In this document: piece after piece, positions 1 through 11,562 of the stretch
How the letters are laid out: each line of letters starts with the position of its first letter
Position numbering within the stretch: the stretch's first letter is position 1
NCBI GenBank assembly: GCA_964616985.1
Contig: CAZTVF010000021.1
Location: 1-55,883 of the forward strand
Reading direction: 5' to 3'
DNA length: 55,883 nt
DNA from: CAZTVF01 sp964616985
GTDB lineage: Bacteria > Planctomycetota > Phycisphaerae > SM23-33
The notes under the pieces: model-generated
What the model was told of the DNA's origin: nothing
Databases searched by the model: none
What the model saw: only the letters and a program-made list of their open reading frames with translations
Program-made: the position numbers and the translations under genes

Positions 1-2408
<2,408 letters not shown>

Positions 2409-2610
2409 CGAAACTCTCCGTAACAGTGGGTTGTAGATCTCTCCCGCGGTATTGTTGCGCTTCAGCCAGCCGGGATGCGGCGGAATGAGAGCGACTGCGG
2501 TGCCTTTTCCGTCCCTGTCCCGCGGTTCCGCCCGAGGGTCAAAAACGGATTGGGCAGTGTAAGGATGGATGGGGAAAGTGTCAAACATTATTAAGCCCTC
2601 CGCAACGCCC

Positions 2611-2632
2611 GTGAGCGACCAACGTCGCTCAC
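2611..2632. repeat. Perfect 9-bp inverted repeat upstream of ppdK
   Basis: GTGAGCGAC and GTCGCTCAC are separated by four bases. The site lies about 200 bp upstream of the ppdK start and 310 bp upstream of the divergent gene at 2942. It could be an operator or a plain hairpin; the sequence alone does not decide. Confidence 0.4.
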
Positions 2633-2640
2633 AGAGCGGG

Positions 2641-2750
2641 AGAAAGTAGTGAGTAGAAAGGAGAAACGCGGCTGACGCCAAAGCAACGGCCCTGGTCAAA
2701 GCCGTTGCCTTGGCTTTTCCCGCGGTCTACTCTCTACTTTCTACTTTCTG
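2641..2750. repeat. Inverted pair of 7-bp tandem repeats around an inner hairpin
   Basis: The left arm reads AAAGTAG, TGAGTAG, AAAGGAG from 2643. The right arm reads CTACTCT, CTACTTT, CTACTTT from 2727, roughly the reverse complement. Between them GCCAAAGCAACGGC and GCCGTTGCCTTGGC form an inner inverted repeat. The whole is an imperfect palindrome of about 110 bp in the 533-bp gap between ppdK and the gene at 2942. The rest of that gap shows no gene. Confidence 0.6.
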
Positions 2751-2941
2751 AACGATGCAAGAAGATGGCCATCCTTGCCTTACATCCCGCCGGAAAAGAA
2801 TGTCACACACCAACGCCCAACGAGGCGCGGCGAAGCGACAACAGGGTTGATAACCGCGTGGCTTTGGCGCACACTGACGCGGTCGCCCGGGGCTGTCGGG
2901 CGGTGGGTGGACGAATCGTAGACATTTCAAGGAGAGTACTC

Positions 2942-4633
2942 ATGGCCTCGAAACCTCGCGCGTTCCTCGCATCGATCCTGATCCTTACGTTCGCTTCGGC
3001 TGCCGTTGCGGCCTCGCCGGCGCCGCTGGCCGACCGCCTGCCCGCAAGCCCCCTGATCTATCTTGGCTGGGCGGGGACCAACAAGGCCTGGAATGAGACC
3101 GCCATCGCGAAGCTGCTGGCGGACCCGGCGGCACAGAAGATCCTTGGCGTCGTTCACGACATGGCCGCCAAGGAGGTTCGCGGCGACGACGATGCCGATC
3201 TGTTCGAGCGCGGCTGGCGGATGGGCATGACGGCAGTGAAGCACCCGATCGCCGTGACCGTGACGGAATTCAAAATGGACGGGGGCATGCCCGAAGTGCA
3301 CGGGGCGGTATTGATCGACCTGGGCGAGGACCGCAAGGCTTTCGATCAGGACCTGCAGGCCCTGCTGGGCAAGAACGGCATGCCGCTGGAAGACGCCAAC
3401 GTCGGCGGCATCTCCTGCAAGAAGCTGGCGCTGCCCGGGGCAAGCCTGGCCCTTGGATACGTGGGCAATGTGCTGTTCGTGACTGTGGGCGACGACGTGC
3501 TCGCCCAAGTGATCGCGCCGGCGGCCGACAAGAGCCTCGCCGCTGACAAGGCCTTCGCCGAGGCCCTGAAGCCCGTGGTTGGCGAGAACCCGCAGATGGT
3601 GGTGTACGCCGACGTGCAGGGCATCCTCCAGCGGGTCGAGCCGTTGGTGAACGCGAGCATCACCAACCCCCGCGATCCCAACCTCCGCGAGATGATCACC
3701 GCCTTGGGCGTGGGGAAAATCCGGAGCATCGCCGGCTGCTGCAACGTCGTCGGCAGCGGGCTGCAGAACCGCCTGCGCCTGGCCACCCCCGCGCCGCACC
3801 AGGGCGTGCTGATGCTGCTGGCGGGCGCCCCGCTGAAGGATCAGGACCTCGCCGAGGTGCCTTCCGACGCCCTGTTCTGCGCCGCTGTGAGCCTCGATGC
3901 CAAGGCTATCCTGGGCGAAGTGAAGCGGATCGTTGCGGCGCTGGACAAGCGCGGTCAGGCCGACCTGGACAAGGGCCTGGCCGAGGTGGACAAGATGCTG
4001 GGCGTCTCGCTGGAGAAGGATGTGCTGGGGAATCTGGGGTCGTCCTGGGTGCTGTCCAGCGCGATCAGCCAGGGTGGTTTCTATACGGGCACGGTGCTGA
4101 GCGTCCCGGTGAAGGATGAGGCCGCGATGAAGGCGACCCTGTCGACGATGCAGCTGAACCTGCAGACGAAGCTGGAGGTGAACTCGCCGTACGTGATCCG
4201 CGGCACCCGCTGCGCCGACGCCAACGTGCAGTACATCTCGTTCGGCCGCCACGTGCCGCTGGCCCCGGCGTGGACCGTGCACAAGGGCCGGCTGTACATC
4301 GCGCCGTTCCCGCAGGTGCTGCAGTCGGTGTTCACCAGCACGCAGAAGGGGCTGGCCAAGTCGCCGGCGTACGCCCAGGTGCGGCCGAAGGTCGGGGCCA
4401 CTTCAAGCATCATGACCTTCGTGGACGGCCCGCAGATCATCCGCGAGACGTATCACTGGCTGCTGCTGGGCTCGACGATCTTCGCTGGGGAGTTCTCGCG
4501 GCAGGGCTTGGAGATGACGCCTGACTTCATGCCCTCGCTGCAGACGCTCGAGAAGTTCATCAGCCCCTCCATCGGAAGCGTCTCCGCCGACGAGGGCGGC
4601 ATCCTGATCGAGAGCTTCTCGAATCTGCCCTGA
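2942..4633 (+). CDS. Secreted protein of unknown function
   Basis: 563 residues with an N-terminal signal peptide (MASKPRAFLASILILTFAS then a small-residue AVAAS cleavage region). An upstream in-frame ATG at 2705 would add 79 residues, but the ATG at 2942 is chosen because AAGGAGAG sits just before it and it exposes the signal peptide. The mature part is a mixed alpha/beta protein with repeated segments like 'PADALFCAAVSLDAKAIL' and 'AKSPAYAQVRPKV', a pattern I associate with large exported planctomycete proteins of the DUF3352 kind. That assignment is only a resemblance. No catalytic motif or membrane anchor near the C-terminus is visible. It stands alone, facing away from ppdK. Confidence 0.8.
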   Translation: MASKPRAFLASILILTFASAAVAASPAPLADRLPASPLIYLGWAGTNKAWNETAIAKLLADPAAQKILGVVHDMAAKEVRGDDDADLFERGWRMGMTAVKHPIAVTVTEFKMDGGMPEVHGAVLIDLGEDRKAFDQDLQALLGKNGMPLEDANVGGISCKKLALPGASLALGYVGNVLFVTVGDDVLAQVIAPAADKSLAADKAFAEALKPVVGENPQMVVYADVQGILQRVEPLVNASITNPRDPNLREMITALGVGKIRSIAGCCNVVGSGLQNRLRLATPAPHQGVLMLLAGAPLKDQDLAEVPSDALFCAAVSLDAKAILGEVKRIVAALDKRGQADLDKGLAEVDKMLGVSLEKDVLGNLGSSWVLSSAISQGGFYTGTVLSVPVKDEAAMKATLSTMQLNLQTKLEVNSPYVIRGTRCADANVQYISFGRHVPLAPAWTVHKGRLYIAPFPQVLQSVFTSTQKGLAKSPAYAQVRPKVGATSSIMTFVDGPQIIRETYHWLLLGSTIFAGEFSRQGLEMTPDFMPSLQTLEKFISPSIGSVSADEGGILIESFSNLP

Positions 4634-4706
4634 CGCGATGATCGTGAGTCTACAGCGTAGTTGAGGGGCGGCGGCCTTACTGTCTCCGGCAGGCACTGCG
4701 GGATGT

Positions 4707-4771
4707 AAACATGCTTTTGGCCCTTCGGGCCTAAAAGCATGGCACCCGGAAGAAAGCATGGCACCCGGAAG
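4707..4771 (-). repeat. REP-like hairpin, GGTGCCA family copy A
   Basis: Read on the minus strand it is CCGGGTGCCATGC followed by a long stem closing on a CCGAAGG loop and ending GCATGTTTAC. On the plus strand the loop is CTTCGG, a very stable RNA tetraloop context. A partial duplicate of its head (AAAGCATGGCACCCGG) follows directly. It lies between the convergent genes ending at 4633 and 4788. There is no T-run, so it is not a standard terminator. Confidence 0.75.
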
Positions 4772-4787
4772 CAGGGCGCCGGTCGTG

Positions 4788-6443
4788 TCAGGTCTTGCCG
4801 CTCTTGGCGTGGTGGATGCGCCAGAGGCTGCGCCAGGTGGCGGCGGAGCGGTCCTGAAGCCCCATGTTCTGCAGCGACAGGGCCAGGCCGGCGCGGATGT
4901 GATCGTTCGCGGGCGAGCCGGTGGCGGCGGCTTCCATGTGGTGGACCGCCGTGTCCAGTTCGCGCTTGTCGGTGTAGAGCAGGCCCAGGCGGTAGTGCAC
5001 GTCCACGAACTGCGGCTTAATGTCCAGCACCCGCTTGAAGGTCTCGATGGCGGCGTCGACCTGGCCGAGCTCCTGCTGCGTCACGCCCAGTTTCACCAGG
5101 GCCTGCACGTAGCAGGGGTTGATGGCGACGGCCTGGAGGAATTGCTCCATCGCCTCGCCGCACCGGCCTTCCGACCGCAGCAGCACGCCGTAGCGGTAGC
5201 GCAGGTCGGCGTGGTTGGGGTGCAGGACGACCTGTTCGGCATGGCGCTGCAGCTGCTTGCGGAAGAGGTCGTCGTTGTCGAGTTCGACGTCGTTGTGGGC
5301 GGCGGCGGGCTCCATGTTGAAGCTCTGGGCCATGTCCTCGGCCGCGGCGGCCTTGAGCTGCAGGCGCGCCATCTCGGCCAGCAGCAGCGTGCTGTTGGGC
5401 TCGATGGCGGCGGCCAGTTCAAAGCTGTTGATGGCCAGCTGGCGTTCGCCGGCGGCCGCCTGCGCCACGCCCAGCCCCACGTAGTTGAGCAGCAGCGAAT
5501 CGTTAAGTTCCGACGCCTGGTGGAACGTCTCGGCGGCCTGTTCCCAGCGGCCGAACACCAGGTGGTGCGTGCCGACCTTCACGGTGGCCTCGAGGTAGTC
5601 GGGCTGCAGTTCCAGGGCTTCGGCGTAGTGTTTCATCGCGGCCTTGTCGTCGCCGATCTGCGCGTACAGGTCGCCCAGGCGAACGTGCAGGTCGGCGAAG
5701 GGGCCTTGCTGTTCGACGAGCTTGTGCAGGCGTTCGATGGCCTCGCGCACCTGCCCGTCGGCGGCCAGCGCCTCGACCTCGTCATCCACCAGCGACCAGT
5801 TCTCGGGCTCCATGGCGATGGCGGATTCGAATTCCTCGATCGCCTGCGAGTACTGCCCGGCCTGGAAATACAGGTGCGCCAGGGCCGTGCGGACCCAGCT
5901 CTTGTCGGGGCACAGCTGGCGGATTGCCTGGTATTGCTCGATGGCCTCTTCTCGCTCGCCGCGGAGAATGGCCACCGCCGCCAGCCGCTCGCGGGCGGAC
6001 AGGAAGCCGGGGTCAACCCGGATCGCGTCGTGGTAGTACTCCTGCGCCTGCTGGGGCTTTTGCAGCCGCTCGAGGCAGAACGCGATGGCGAACAGGATCG
6101 GCGCCTCGCCGGGTTTGACCTCATTGGCCAGCTGGAGGCAGTCCAGGGCCTTGGCCCGCTCGCCCAGGTCGTCCAGGGCGCAGGCCAGCGCGAGGCGTGC
6201 GGCGATGTCGTCGGGCTTGATGCGGCAGGCGACGCGCAGGTGCTCGGCCGCCTCCTGCGGGTTGGCCCCGCGCAGGTGGGCCAGCCCCAGCTGGAAGCGA
6301 AGGTCCGCGCGGTCGCTGTGCTGCCGGCAGCATTGCTCCAGCTGCGGAATCGAGCGGGCCTGCGGAGCCCAGAAGTACCGGTCGAGAAGATCGCCCAGTT
6401 CGTTCTGCAGCCCGCGCCCCAACATTTCCAATATATGGCTCAT
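4788..6443 (-). CDS. TPR-repeat protein
   Basis: 551 residues made almost entirely of tetratricopeptide repeats, e.g. 'DDIAARLALACALDDLGERA' and 'PDYLEATVKVGTHHLVFGR', with the W/L/G/Y/A/P spacing of TPR helices. There is no signal peptide, so it is probably a cytoplasmic protein-protein scaffold. It follows the TPR gene 6571-7830 on the same strand after a 127-bp gap, and the two share organisation and wording (both have 'HPNHADLRYRYG' or 'HPRYADLHYHAAEL' segments), which suggests an old duplication. Partners cannot be told from sequence. The ATG at 6443 has only a weak upstream purine run. Confidence 0.85.
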   Translation of the reverse strand: MSHILEMLGRGLQNELGDLLDRYFWAPQARSIPQLEQCCRQHSDRADLRFQLGLAHLRGANPQEAAEHLRVACRIKPDDIAARLALACALDDLGERAKALDCLQLANEVKPGEAPILFAIAFCLERLQKPQQAQEYYHDAIRVDPGFLSARERLAAVAILRGEREEAIEQYQAIRQLCPDKSWVRTALAHLYFQAGQYSQAIEEFESAIAMEPENWSLVDDEVEALAADGQVREAIERLHKLVEQQGPFADLHVRLGDLYAQIGDDKAAMKHYAEALELQPDYLEATVKVGTHHLVFGRWEQAAETFHQASELNDSLLLNYVGLGVAQAAAGERQLAINSFELAAAIEPNSTLLLAEMARLQLKAAAAEDMAQSFNMEPAAAHNDVELDNDDLFRKQLQRHAEQVVLHPNHADLRYRYGVLLRSEGRCGEAMEQFLQAVAINPCYVQALVKLGVTQQELGQVDAAIETFKRVLDIKPQFVDVHYRLGLLYTDKRELDTAVHHMEAAATGSPANDHIRAGLALSLQNMGLQDRSAATWRSLWRIHHAKSGKT

Positions 6444-6570
6444 ACGGTATTGCCTATCGCCTCTTGATCAATCGCCTGATGCCGGTCATGCGGGTGACGG
6501 CCTTCGCAGGCCGCCGTCTTGCTGCCTTGCGTCATTCGTGGCGGCCTTCGACGGCGGCCAACGCCGCGGA

Positions 6571-7830
6571 TTACGCCGCGAGCTTCTTCATCGCCTCGGC
6601 CGCCCGCGGATAGTTCGACTTCAACTGCAGGGCCCGCGCGAGATGGTGTTTCGCCTCGTCGTGGGCGTCGCTGTGGATCAGCAGTTCGCCCGCCAGGCAG
6701 TGCACGTCGGGGTAGTCGGCCCCATCGGCGATGGCCGAGCGGAGGCACTCCACCGCCTGCGCGCCCTGCTGCGTCTGGGCGTACAGCTTGCCCAGCAGCA
6801 CCATGGCCCGGGCGAAGTGCGGGTTCACCGCCACGGCCGCCTGCGCGTGCGTGACGGCCTCGTCGATGCGGCCCAGGCGCGAGCACAGCTCGGCCGCGTG
6901 GTAGTGCAGGTCGGCGTATCGCGGGTGCTCTTCCAGGGCCAGCCTCACCACGCCCAGGAGCAGTTCGAGCAGTTGCGGGTCATCCTTGCCGCCCTTGGGC
7001 GTCAGGACGGCCTCGATGAATTCAGGCTCGGCCGTGATGTAGTTCGCCAGCTGCCTCACCTGCGAACCGGTGGTGGGGGCGGAAAGGTCGCTGACGCGGA
7101 CGATGGTCTCGATGCCGGCGGCGCGGGCCGCGCGGGCGGCCATCGCCAGTTGATACGCCGTCAGCAGATCGCCGGGGCGCAGCTCCACGGCCCGCTGGAG
7201 CGACTTGACGGCGGCGCCCACGTCGCCCTGCTGGGCGGCGGCCAGCCCCAGCAGGTAGTGGGCCTGCGGGTTGGCGCTGTCGGTCTCGGCGGCGCGGGCG
7301 AAACAGGTGTGGGCGTCGGCGAAGCGGTCCTCGGCGGCATAGAACAGGCCCAGCTGCATGTCAAAATCGGGCAGGGGGCCCAGGTTCCGCGTCGCCGTCG
7401 CCAGCGTCATATAGGCCTGGGTCCGATGTCCGGCACGCCACTGGGCCTGGGCCAACTGGCGCCACGTGGCCGCGGCAGAGCCGTCCGCCTCGGCCGCGCG
7501 TTCCATCTCCCGGGCGCAATAGCCGTAGCGACCGGTCTTGGCGTACAGGGCGGCCAGGTGGCGGCTGAGCTCGCCCTTGGGGCCGTCGTGCCGGATGGCC
7601 GAGCGGAGATGACTCTCGGCGGCCGAAAAGTCGCCGGTGTTCAGCGCGGCCATGCCGAGGTGGCGGTGGGCCAGGGCGACGTACCGCCTCGCGGTGCGCG
7701 TCATCGGGTCCGCCTCGCCGGCCAGGGGGGTGAGGAACTGGATCGCGTCTTCGAACTGCCCATCGAGGTACGCGGCGATGCCGCAGCGATAGCGGTTGAC
7801 TCGATCATTGGAGCGGCCAAAGCCAGACAT
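6571..7830 (-). CDS. TPR-repeat protein, paralogue of the downstream gene
   Basis: 419 residues starting MSGFGRSNDRVNRYRCGIAA, chosen over longer in-frame starts because GGAGGT lies just upstream. The protein consists of TPR units from about residue 10 to the end, with typical 'PQAHYLLGLAAAQQGDVGAA' and 'YPDVHCLAGELLIHSDAHDE' helices. It has no signal peptide or membrane segment. Transcribed toward the second TPR gene at 4788-6443. It probably acts as a binding scaffold; its role is unknown. Confidence 0.83.
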   Translation of the reverse strand: MSGFGRSNDRVNRYRCGIAAYLDGQFEDAIQFLTPLAGEADPMTRTARRYVALAHRHLGMAALNTGDFSAAESHLRSAIRHDGPKGELSRHLAALYAKTGRYGYCAREMERAAEADGSAAATWRQLAQAQWRAGHRTQAYMTLATATRNLGPLPDFDMQLGLFYAAEDRFADAHTCFARAAETDSANPQAHYLLGLAAAQQGDVGAAVKSLQRAVELRPGDLLTAYQLAMAARAARAAGIETIVRVSDLSAPTTGSQVRQLANYITAEPEFIEAVLTPKGGKDDPQLLELLLGVVRLALEEHPRYADLHYHAAELCSRLGRIDEAVTHAQAAVAVNPHFARAMVLLGKLYAQTQQGAQAVECLRSAIADGADYPDVHCLAGELLIHSDAHDEAKHHLARALQLKSNYPRAAEAMKKLAA

Positions 7831-8012
7831 ACGGTTACTACCTCCAAGGATTCTATCGACCAATGGGGGGGCGGGTTGAAGCACGGGTGAGCTTATTTTC
7901 GCAATGGTTTCGCGGTGGGCGATCGCCTGTGCCGTCTGGGGAAGATGTGACGCGCGTGAGGGGGAAAATGAGGTGGACGCCGGGAGATGTCGGCCTTGTC
8001 GCCGGCGTCGAA

Positions 8013-8795
8013 TCAGCGGGTTTCGATGATGGCGGCGGCGGGCTCTTGCGCCTGCGCGCTCGGCAGGGCGCCCAGGGCTTCCTCGTAGGTGTTGTAGCGG
8101 CCCACCTCGACGGTGAACAGCAGCCGGCGGTCCTTCTTCGTCGTTCGCACCGCCGCGGGCAGCTTCAGGGCCGCCAGCGACGCCGCCAGCCTCTCGGCCG
8201 CGGGCTTGTCCGTCTGTGCGGCTACGTAGATCGTCCAGGCCGTGGCCCGCACTCGCTGGCCGGCCAGGCGGGCGGCCTCCTGCCCATCGAAGAGGAAGAT
8301 CACGCGGTCGAACTCGGCGTCTGCCTGCTTCCATTGGCCTTGTCGCTGCAGGACGCACCCCAGTTGCAGCAGGGCGTAGTCCAGCGGCGGGCGAGGGCCG
8401 TCGACATTCTCGGCGGCCTGGCGGTACATCTTCTCGGCCGCGACGAGGTCATTGTGTCGCAGGGCGATGTCGCCCAGGAGGATCGAGGCGCTAGCCCGCA
8501 GGCCCTTGTCCCGCGTCATGATGGCGGCCTGGCTGAGATCGGCGCGGGCCCCGGCGAGGTCGCTGGCGCGGAACTTCGCCCGCCCCCGGTAATAGAACGC
8601 CAGATCCGAGACGCTCGAGCGGGGGTTCTGGTCCAGGAAGGCCGAGAGGTGTTCGACCGCCGCGGTGTTGTTGCCGCCGCGGTAATCGTCCTGGCCCGTT
8701 TGAAGCAGCTGCATCGCCTCGGGGCTGACCTGCGGCCCGCCGCAGCCGGTCAGGGCCATGGGAACGAGCAGGGCGATTATGAGTGCTGGACGCAT
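8013..8795 (-). CDS. Lipoprotein with TPR-like repeats
   Basis: 260 residues. The start MRPALIIALLVPMALTGC gives a signal peptide with lipobox LTGC, so the protein is probably lipid-anchored. After it come TPR-like helices ('SPEAMQLLQTGQDDYRGGNN', 'SDLAFYYRGRAKFRASDLAG') and a C-terminal part resembling an SPOR-like fold ('DRRLLFTVEVGRYNTYEEAL'), which is suggestive only. An in-frame upstream ATG exists but falls in the tandem repeat at 8821 and would bury the signal peptide. There is no ribosome-binding site; instead a perfect TATAAT lies six bases upstream of the ATG. No partner is evident. Confidence 0.8.
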   Translation of the reverse strand: MRPALIIALLVPMALTGCGGPQVSPEAMQLLQTGQDDYRGGNNTAAVEHLSAFLDQNPRSSVSDLAFYYRGRAKFRASDLAGARADLSQAAIMTRDKGLRASASILLGDIALRHNDLVAAEKMYRQAAENVDGPRPPLDYALLQLGCVLQRQGQWKQADAEFDRVIFLFDGQEAARLAGQRVRATAWTIYVAAQTDKPAAERLAASLAALKLPAAVRTTKKDRRLLFTVEVGRYNTYEEALGALPSAQAQEPAAAIIETR

Positions 8796-8801
8796 GGGGG
8801 G

Positions 8802-8807
8802 ATTATA
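8802..8807 (-). promoter_or_regulatory. Consensus -10 box for a possible leaderless transcript
   Basis: TATAAT on the minus strand ends six bases before the ATG at 8795, and there is no Shine-Dalgarno motif. Transcription starting 6-7 bases after the box would begin at the start codon itself. The -35 region is poor. Similar arrangements occur at 15651 and 34834. Confidence 0.4.
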
Positions 8808-8820
8808 ACGCCGCTGCGCG

Positions 8821-8913
8821 GAATGACGAATGACGAATGACGAAGCACCGACAGTCCGGGTTTGGTCATTGCATTCTTTGGTCATTCAGCCGTCCTTCGT
8901 CATTTGTCATCTG
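8821..8913. repeat. 7-bp tandem repeat with inverted partner
   Basis: Three exact GAATGAC units run 8821-8841. After a short centre the opposite sense appears as GGTCATT motifs and then GTCATTT, GTCATCT, GTC near 8900. Both arms belong to the same heptamer type. The element fills the gap between the lipoprotein start and the transketolase terminator. Confidence 0.65.
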
Positions 8914-8919
8914 TCGGGG

Positions 8920-8955
8920 CCAAAAGAAAGCGGCGGCTCGTGAGGAGCCGCCGCT
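8920..8955 (-). terminator. Rho-independent terminator of transketolase
   Basis: On the minus strand AGCGGCGGCTC pairs with GAGCCGCCGCT (11 bp) across a 5-base loop and is followed by TTTCTTTT. It lies about 25 bp after the tkt stop codon. Confidence 0.85.
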
Positions 8956-8980
8956 GGATGAACTCGTGAGTTCGGTCAGA

Positions 8981-10930
8981 TCATGTCTGATCGAACATCT
9001 TCTGGCAGGTGTCGACGATGTCCTCGGGGGTGAGGTGCACCATCTGGAGGATTTCCTCGGGCGTCTTGGCGCTCTTGGGAACGCTGTTGACCACCATCGA
9101 CTGGATGAACACGCCGTAGTCGCTCTTGCCGGCGGCCGCGGTCAGTTCATCGGCGATGCCGCCGATGTAGTTGTCCTCGATCACCAGGATGCGGCCTTCG
9201 CAATCGTCGCCGATCTGGAGGATCTCGTCGGTGTTCAGCGGCATGGAGTACGCGTCGATCAGGCTGGCCGACAGGCCCGCCTTCTCTTCCAGCAGCTTCA
9301 CGGCCTGCTTGGCCACGTGCACCATGTAGCCGCTGGCCACGATCAGCACGTCCTCGCCGTCGATGAGGTGCTTGAACCCGCCGACGGTGAACTTCTCGTT
9401 TTCGTCGTAGATGAACGGCACGTCAGGACGGTGCGTCCGCATGTAGCACATGCCGTCGATCTGGCCCATCAGCTCGGTGAGCTTGAAGGCCGACACCGCG
9501 TCCGAGGGCAGCATCACGCGGCAGCTGGGCTGCCCGTCCACGCGCTTCGAGTGCGCCAGCGAGCGGAAGAAGGCCAGGTCCACCAGGCCCATCTGGCTGG
9601 GGCCGTCGGCCGCCAGCGAAACGCCCGCGTGCGAGCCGCACATCTTGATGTTCGCGTTGGTGATGACGGCCATCTCGACCTGGTCATACGCACGCGAGAA
9701 GAACTTGGCGAACGTCGAGGTGAAGGGGATCTTGCCGCCGGCGGCCAAGCCCACGGCCGCGGTGACCATGTTCTGCTCGGCGATGCGGGCCTCGAAGAAC
9801 CGCTGCGGATACTTCTTGTAGAAGTAGTCGGCGAAGGTGGAGTTCTTGACGTCGCCGTCCAGGGCCACCACGCGGTCGTCGGCGCCCAGGGCCTGCAGGG
9901 CGATGCCGTACGCCCGGCGGGTGGAGAGCTTCTTCTTCTCCAGGGCCGCCGTCTGTCCGGCCGCCTCCATCGCCTTGGCGAACGAGCCCGCGGTGACCAC
10001 CCCGCCAAAGGTGGCGGCGGTGTTCGACTGCGGCACGGAGATCTTGGCTGCATCGCTGTCAGGCACGCCGGCCAGGCCCAGCTGCTCGGCCTTGGCGTCG
10101 AGATCCTTCAGGGCCTGCTCGATCTGGGCGGGCTCCAGCGGCTTGCCGTGCGAGGTCGGCTTCTCCAGCTCGGCCACGCCCCAGCCCTTGATGGTGTTGG
10201 CCACGATGGCGATGGGCTTCTCGCCCGCCGGCGCCGTGAAGGCCGCGAACACCTGGTCCCAGTTGTGGCCGTCGATCGTCTTGACGTCGTAGCCGTACGC
10301 GGTCAGCTTGGCCGCCAGCACTTCCGGCGACTGCTGCTTCGAAACGTAATCGCTCTGGCCGAGCTTGTTGCAGTTGAACACCGTGCGCACGGCCGTCAGC
10401 TTGTGGTCGATGATGAAGTCGAGCGCTTCCCAGACCTGGCCTTCGCGGCTCTCGCCGTCGCCGATGATGCAGTAGATCTTCTTGTCCAGGCGGTCGAGGC
10501 GGGCGGCCAGCGCCAGGCCGGCGGCGGCCGAGAGGCCCTGGCCCAGGGAGCCGGTGGCCGAGTCAAAGAACGGGAAGCCGATGGCGGGATTGGGATGCCC
10601 GTCGAGGACGCTGTCGGCCGCCCGCAGCGTCATGGCGTCTTCGAAACGCAGTTCCGAAGGCTGCTCGGGGGTCCCGACCACGCCGCCGAGATCGCAGTAG
10701 GCCGCGTAGACTGCCGGCACGGCGTGGCCTTCGGACAGCACGAGGCGGTCGGAGGAGGGGTTCCACGGGTTCTTGGGATCGTATTTCATCACGCGGTACA
10801 TCATCGCCGTCACCATCTGAATGATGGCCAGGCTGCTGGAAGGATGCCCGCTGCCGCCCTCGGTGCACATCTTGACGATCTGCTTGCCGAGCTTGATGAC
10901 CTTGCGATCAAGGTCCTTATATTCAGCCAT
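8981..10930 (-). CDS. tkt: Transketolase
   Basis: 649 residues, a full-length single-chain transketolase of the pentose phosphate and Calvin-type pathways. It transfers two-carbon ketol units between sugar phosphates using thiamine diphosphate. The N-terminal 'GGSGHPSSSLAIIQMVTAMM' and 'LSEGHAVPAVYA' motifs and the ThDP-binding GDGE segment ('CIIGDGESREGQVWEALDFI') are intact. The pyrimidine-domain 'EARIAEQNMVTAAVGLAAGG' carries the catalytic Glu. The ATG at 10930 is preceded by GTGGAG. It is followed by a strong terminator and has no co-oriented upstream neighbour, so it is probably monocistronic. Confidence 0.96.
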   Translation of the reverse strand: MAEYKDLDRKVIKLGKQIVKMCTEGGSGHPSSSLAIIQMVTAMMYRVMKYDPKNPWNPSSDRLVLSEGHAVPAVYAAYCDLGGVVGTPEQPSELRFEDAMTLRAADSVLDGHPNPAIGFPFFDSATGSLGQGLSAAAGLALAARLDRLDKKIYCIIGDGESREGQVWEALDFIIDHKLTAVRTVFNCNKLGQSDYVSKQQSPEVLAAKLTAYGYDVKTIDGHNWDQVFAAFTAPAGEKPIAIVANTIKGWGVAELEKPTSHGKPLEPAQIEQALKDLDAKAEQLGLAGVPDSDAAKISVPQSNTAATFGGVVTAGSFAKAMEAAGQTAALEKKKLSTRRAYGIALQALGADDRVVALDGDVKNSTFADYFYKKYPQRFFEARIAEQNMVTAAVGLAAGGKIPFTSTFAKFFSRAYDQVEMAVITNANIKMCGSHAGVSLAADGPSQMGLVDLAFFRSLAHSKRVDGQPSCRVMLPSDAVSAFKLTELMGQIDGMCYMRTHRPDVPFIYDENEKFTVGGFKHLIDGEDVLIVASGYMVHVAKQAVKLLEEKAGLSASLIDAYSMPLNTDEILQIGDDCEGRILVIEDNYIGGIADELTAAAGKSDYGVFIQSMVVNSVPKSAKTPEEILQMVHLTPEDIVDTCQKMFDQT

Positions 10931-11202
10931 TCGTATTCTCCACTTTATTAGAGGCTTTACTACCCGGGGTCAAAGGGCAGCTAACCTAACCCACCTTGGC
11001 CGATAACGCAAGATCAACCCGAGGGGAATTTCCACTTGCGACAATTGTAGGGGGGCCGCGGCGCGGAATGCGCCCTTCGGCCTGCGAAGCGCCTGCCGCT
11101 TGAAGCGCGAGCCAGTTGAAGGCGGAGGCTATGCATGTCGGCCGGTGCGCGCGATAATCTCCCCTGCGTCGCTTGGCGATCGGCATCCACGGCGGGTGAT
11201 TC

Positions 11203-11517
11203 ATGTTTGATGCGTTTCTACAGCACTACGAATCGTACCTCAACGGCGTTGAGGCGTGCCTGTGGTTCTGCATCGGGATGGTCTTTCTGGTCACGCTCCG
11301 CCGGCCGGCCTTTCGCAGCGGCAAGATCATCGCGGCAGTGACGTTCCTGGCCTTCGGCGGCTCGGACCTCGTCGAGATGCACACGGAAAACTGGTGGGAC
11401 CCCTGGTGGCTGTTCGCCTGGAAGGCCGCCTGCGTGATCACGTTCCTGGTCCTGCTCTTCACCGTCGGCACGGCCGCGTCCAAGGCCATCGCGAAGAAGA
11501 AGACGGCGGATCGGTGA
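11203..11517 (+). CDS. Small membrane protein of unknown function
   Basis: 104 residues with about three predicted membrane segments ('CLWFCIGMVFLVTL', 'IIAAVTFLAFGGSDLVEM', 'FAWKAACVITFLVLLFTV') and a basic tail AIAKKKTADR. It is very aromatic around HTENWWDPWWLFAW. Start ATG at 11203 follows a weak GCGGGTG. It converges with the gene at 11558. I do not recognise a family with a known role. Confidence 0.65.
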   Translation: MFDAFLQHYESYLNGVEACLWFCIGMVFLVTLRRPAFRSGKIIAAVTFLAFGGSDLVEMHTENWWDPWWLFAWKAACVITFLVLLFTVGTAASKAIAKKKTADR

Positions 11518-11538
11518 AACAGAGGTTAGTTGAGCTCC

Positions 11539-11562
11539 GATTCACTGATTCACCGATTCACC
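11539..11562. repeat. 8-bp tandem repeat (GATTCAC + N), supplying a stop codon
   Basis: GATTCAC begins at 11539, 11547 and 11555, an exact 8-bp period. On the minus strand the third unit (GTGAATC) provides the TGA stop of the gene 11558-12598. Flanking GAAACAG and CTGTTTC form a short inverted pair. Confidence 0.6.

Noticed and set aside
2927..4282. 451-codon minus-strand frame
   Set aside because: Antisense shadow of the secreted-protein gene; composition is His/Gly/Val-rich with no motif.
4707..4771. Rho-independent terminator at the GGTGCCA hairpins
   Set aside because: No T-run follows on either strand in copies A, B or C, and one copy lies in reverse orientation, so I call them repeats.
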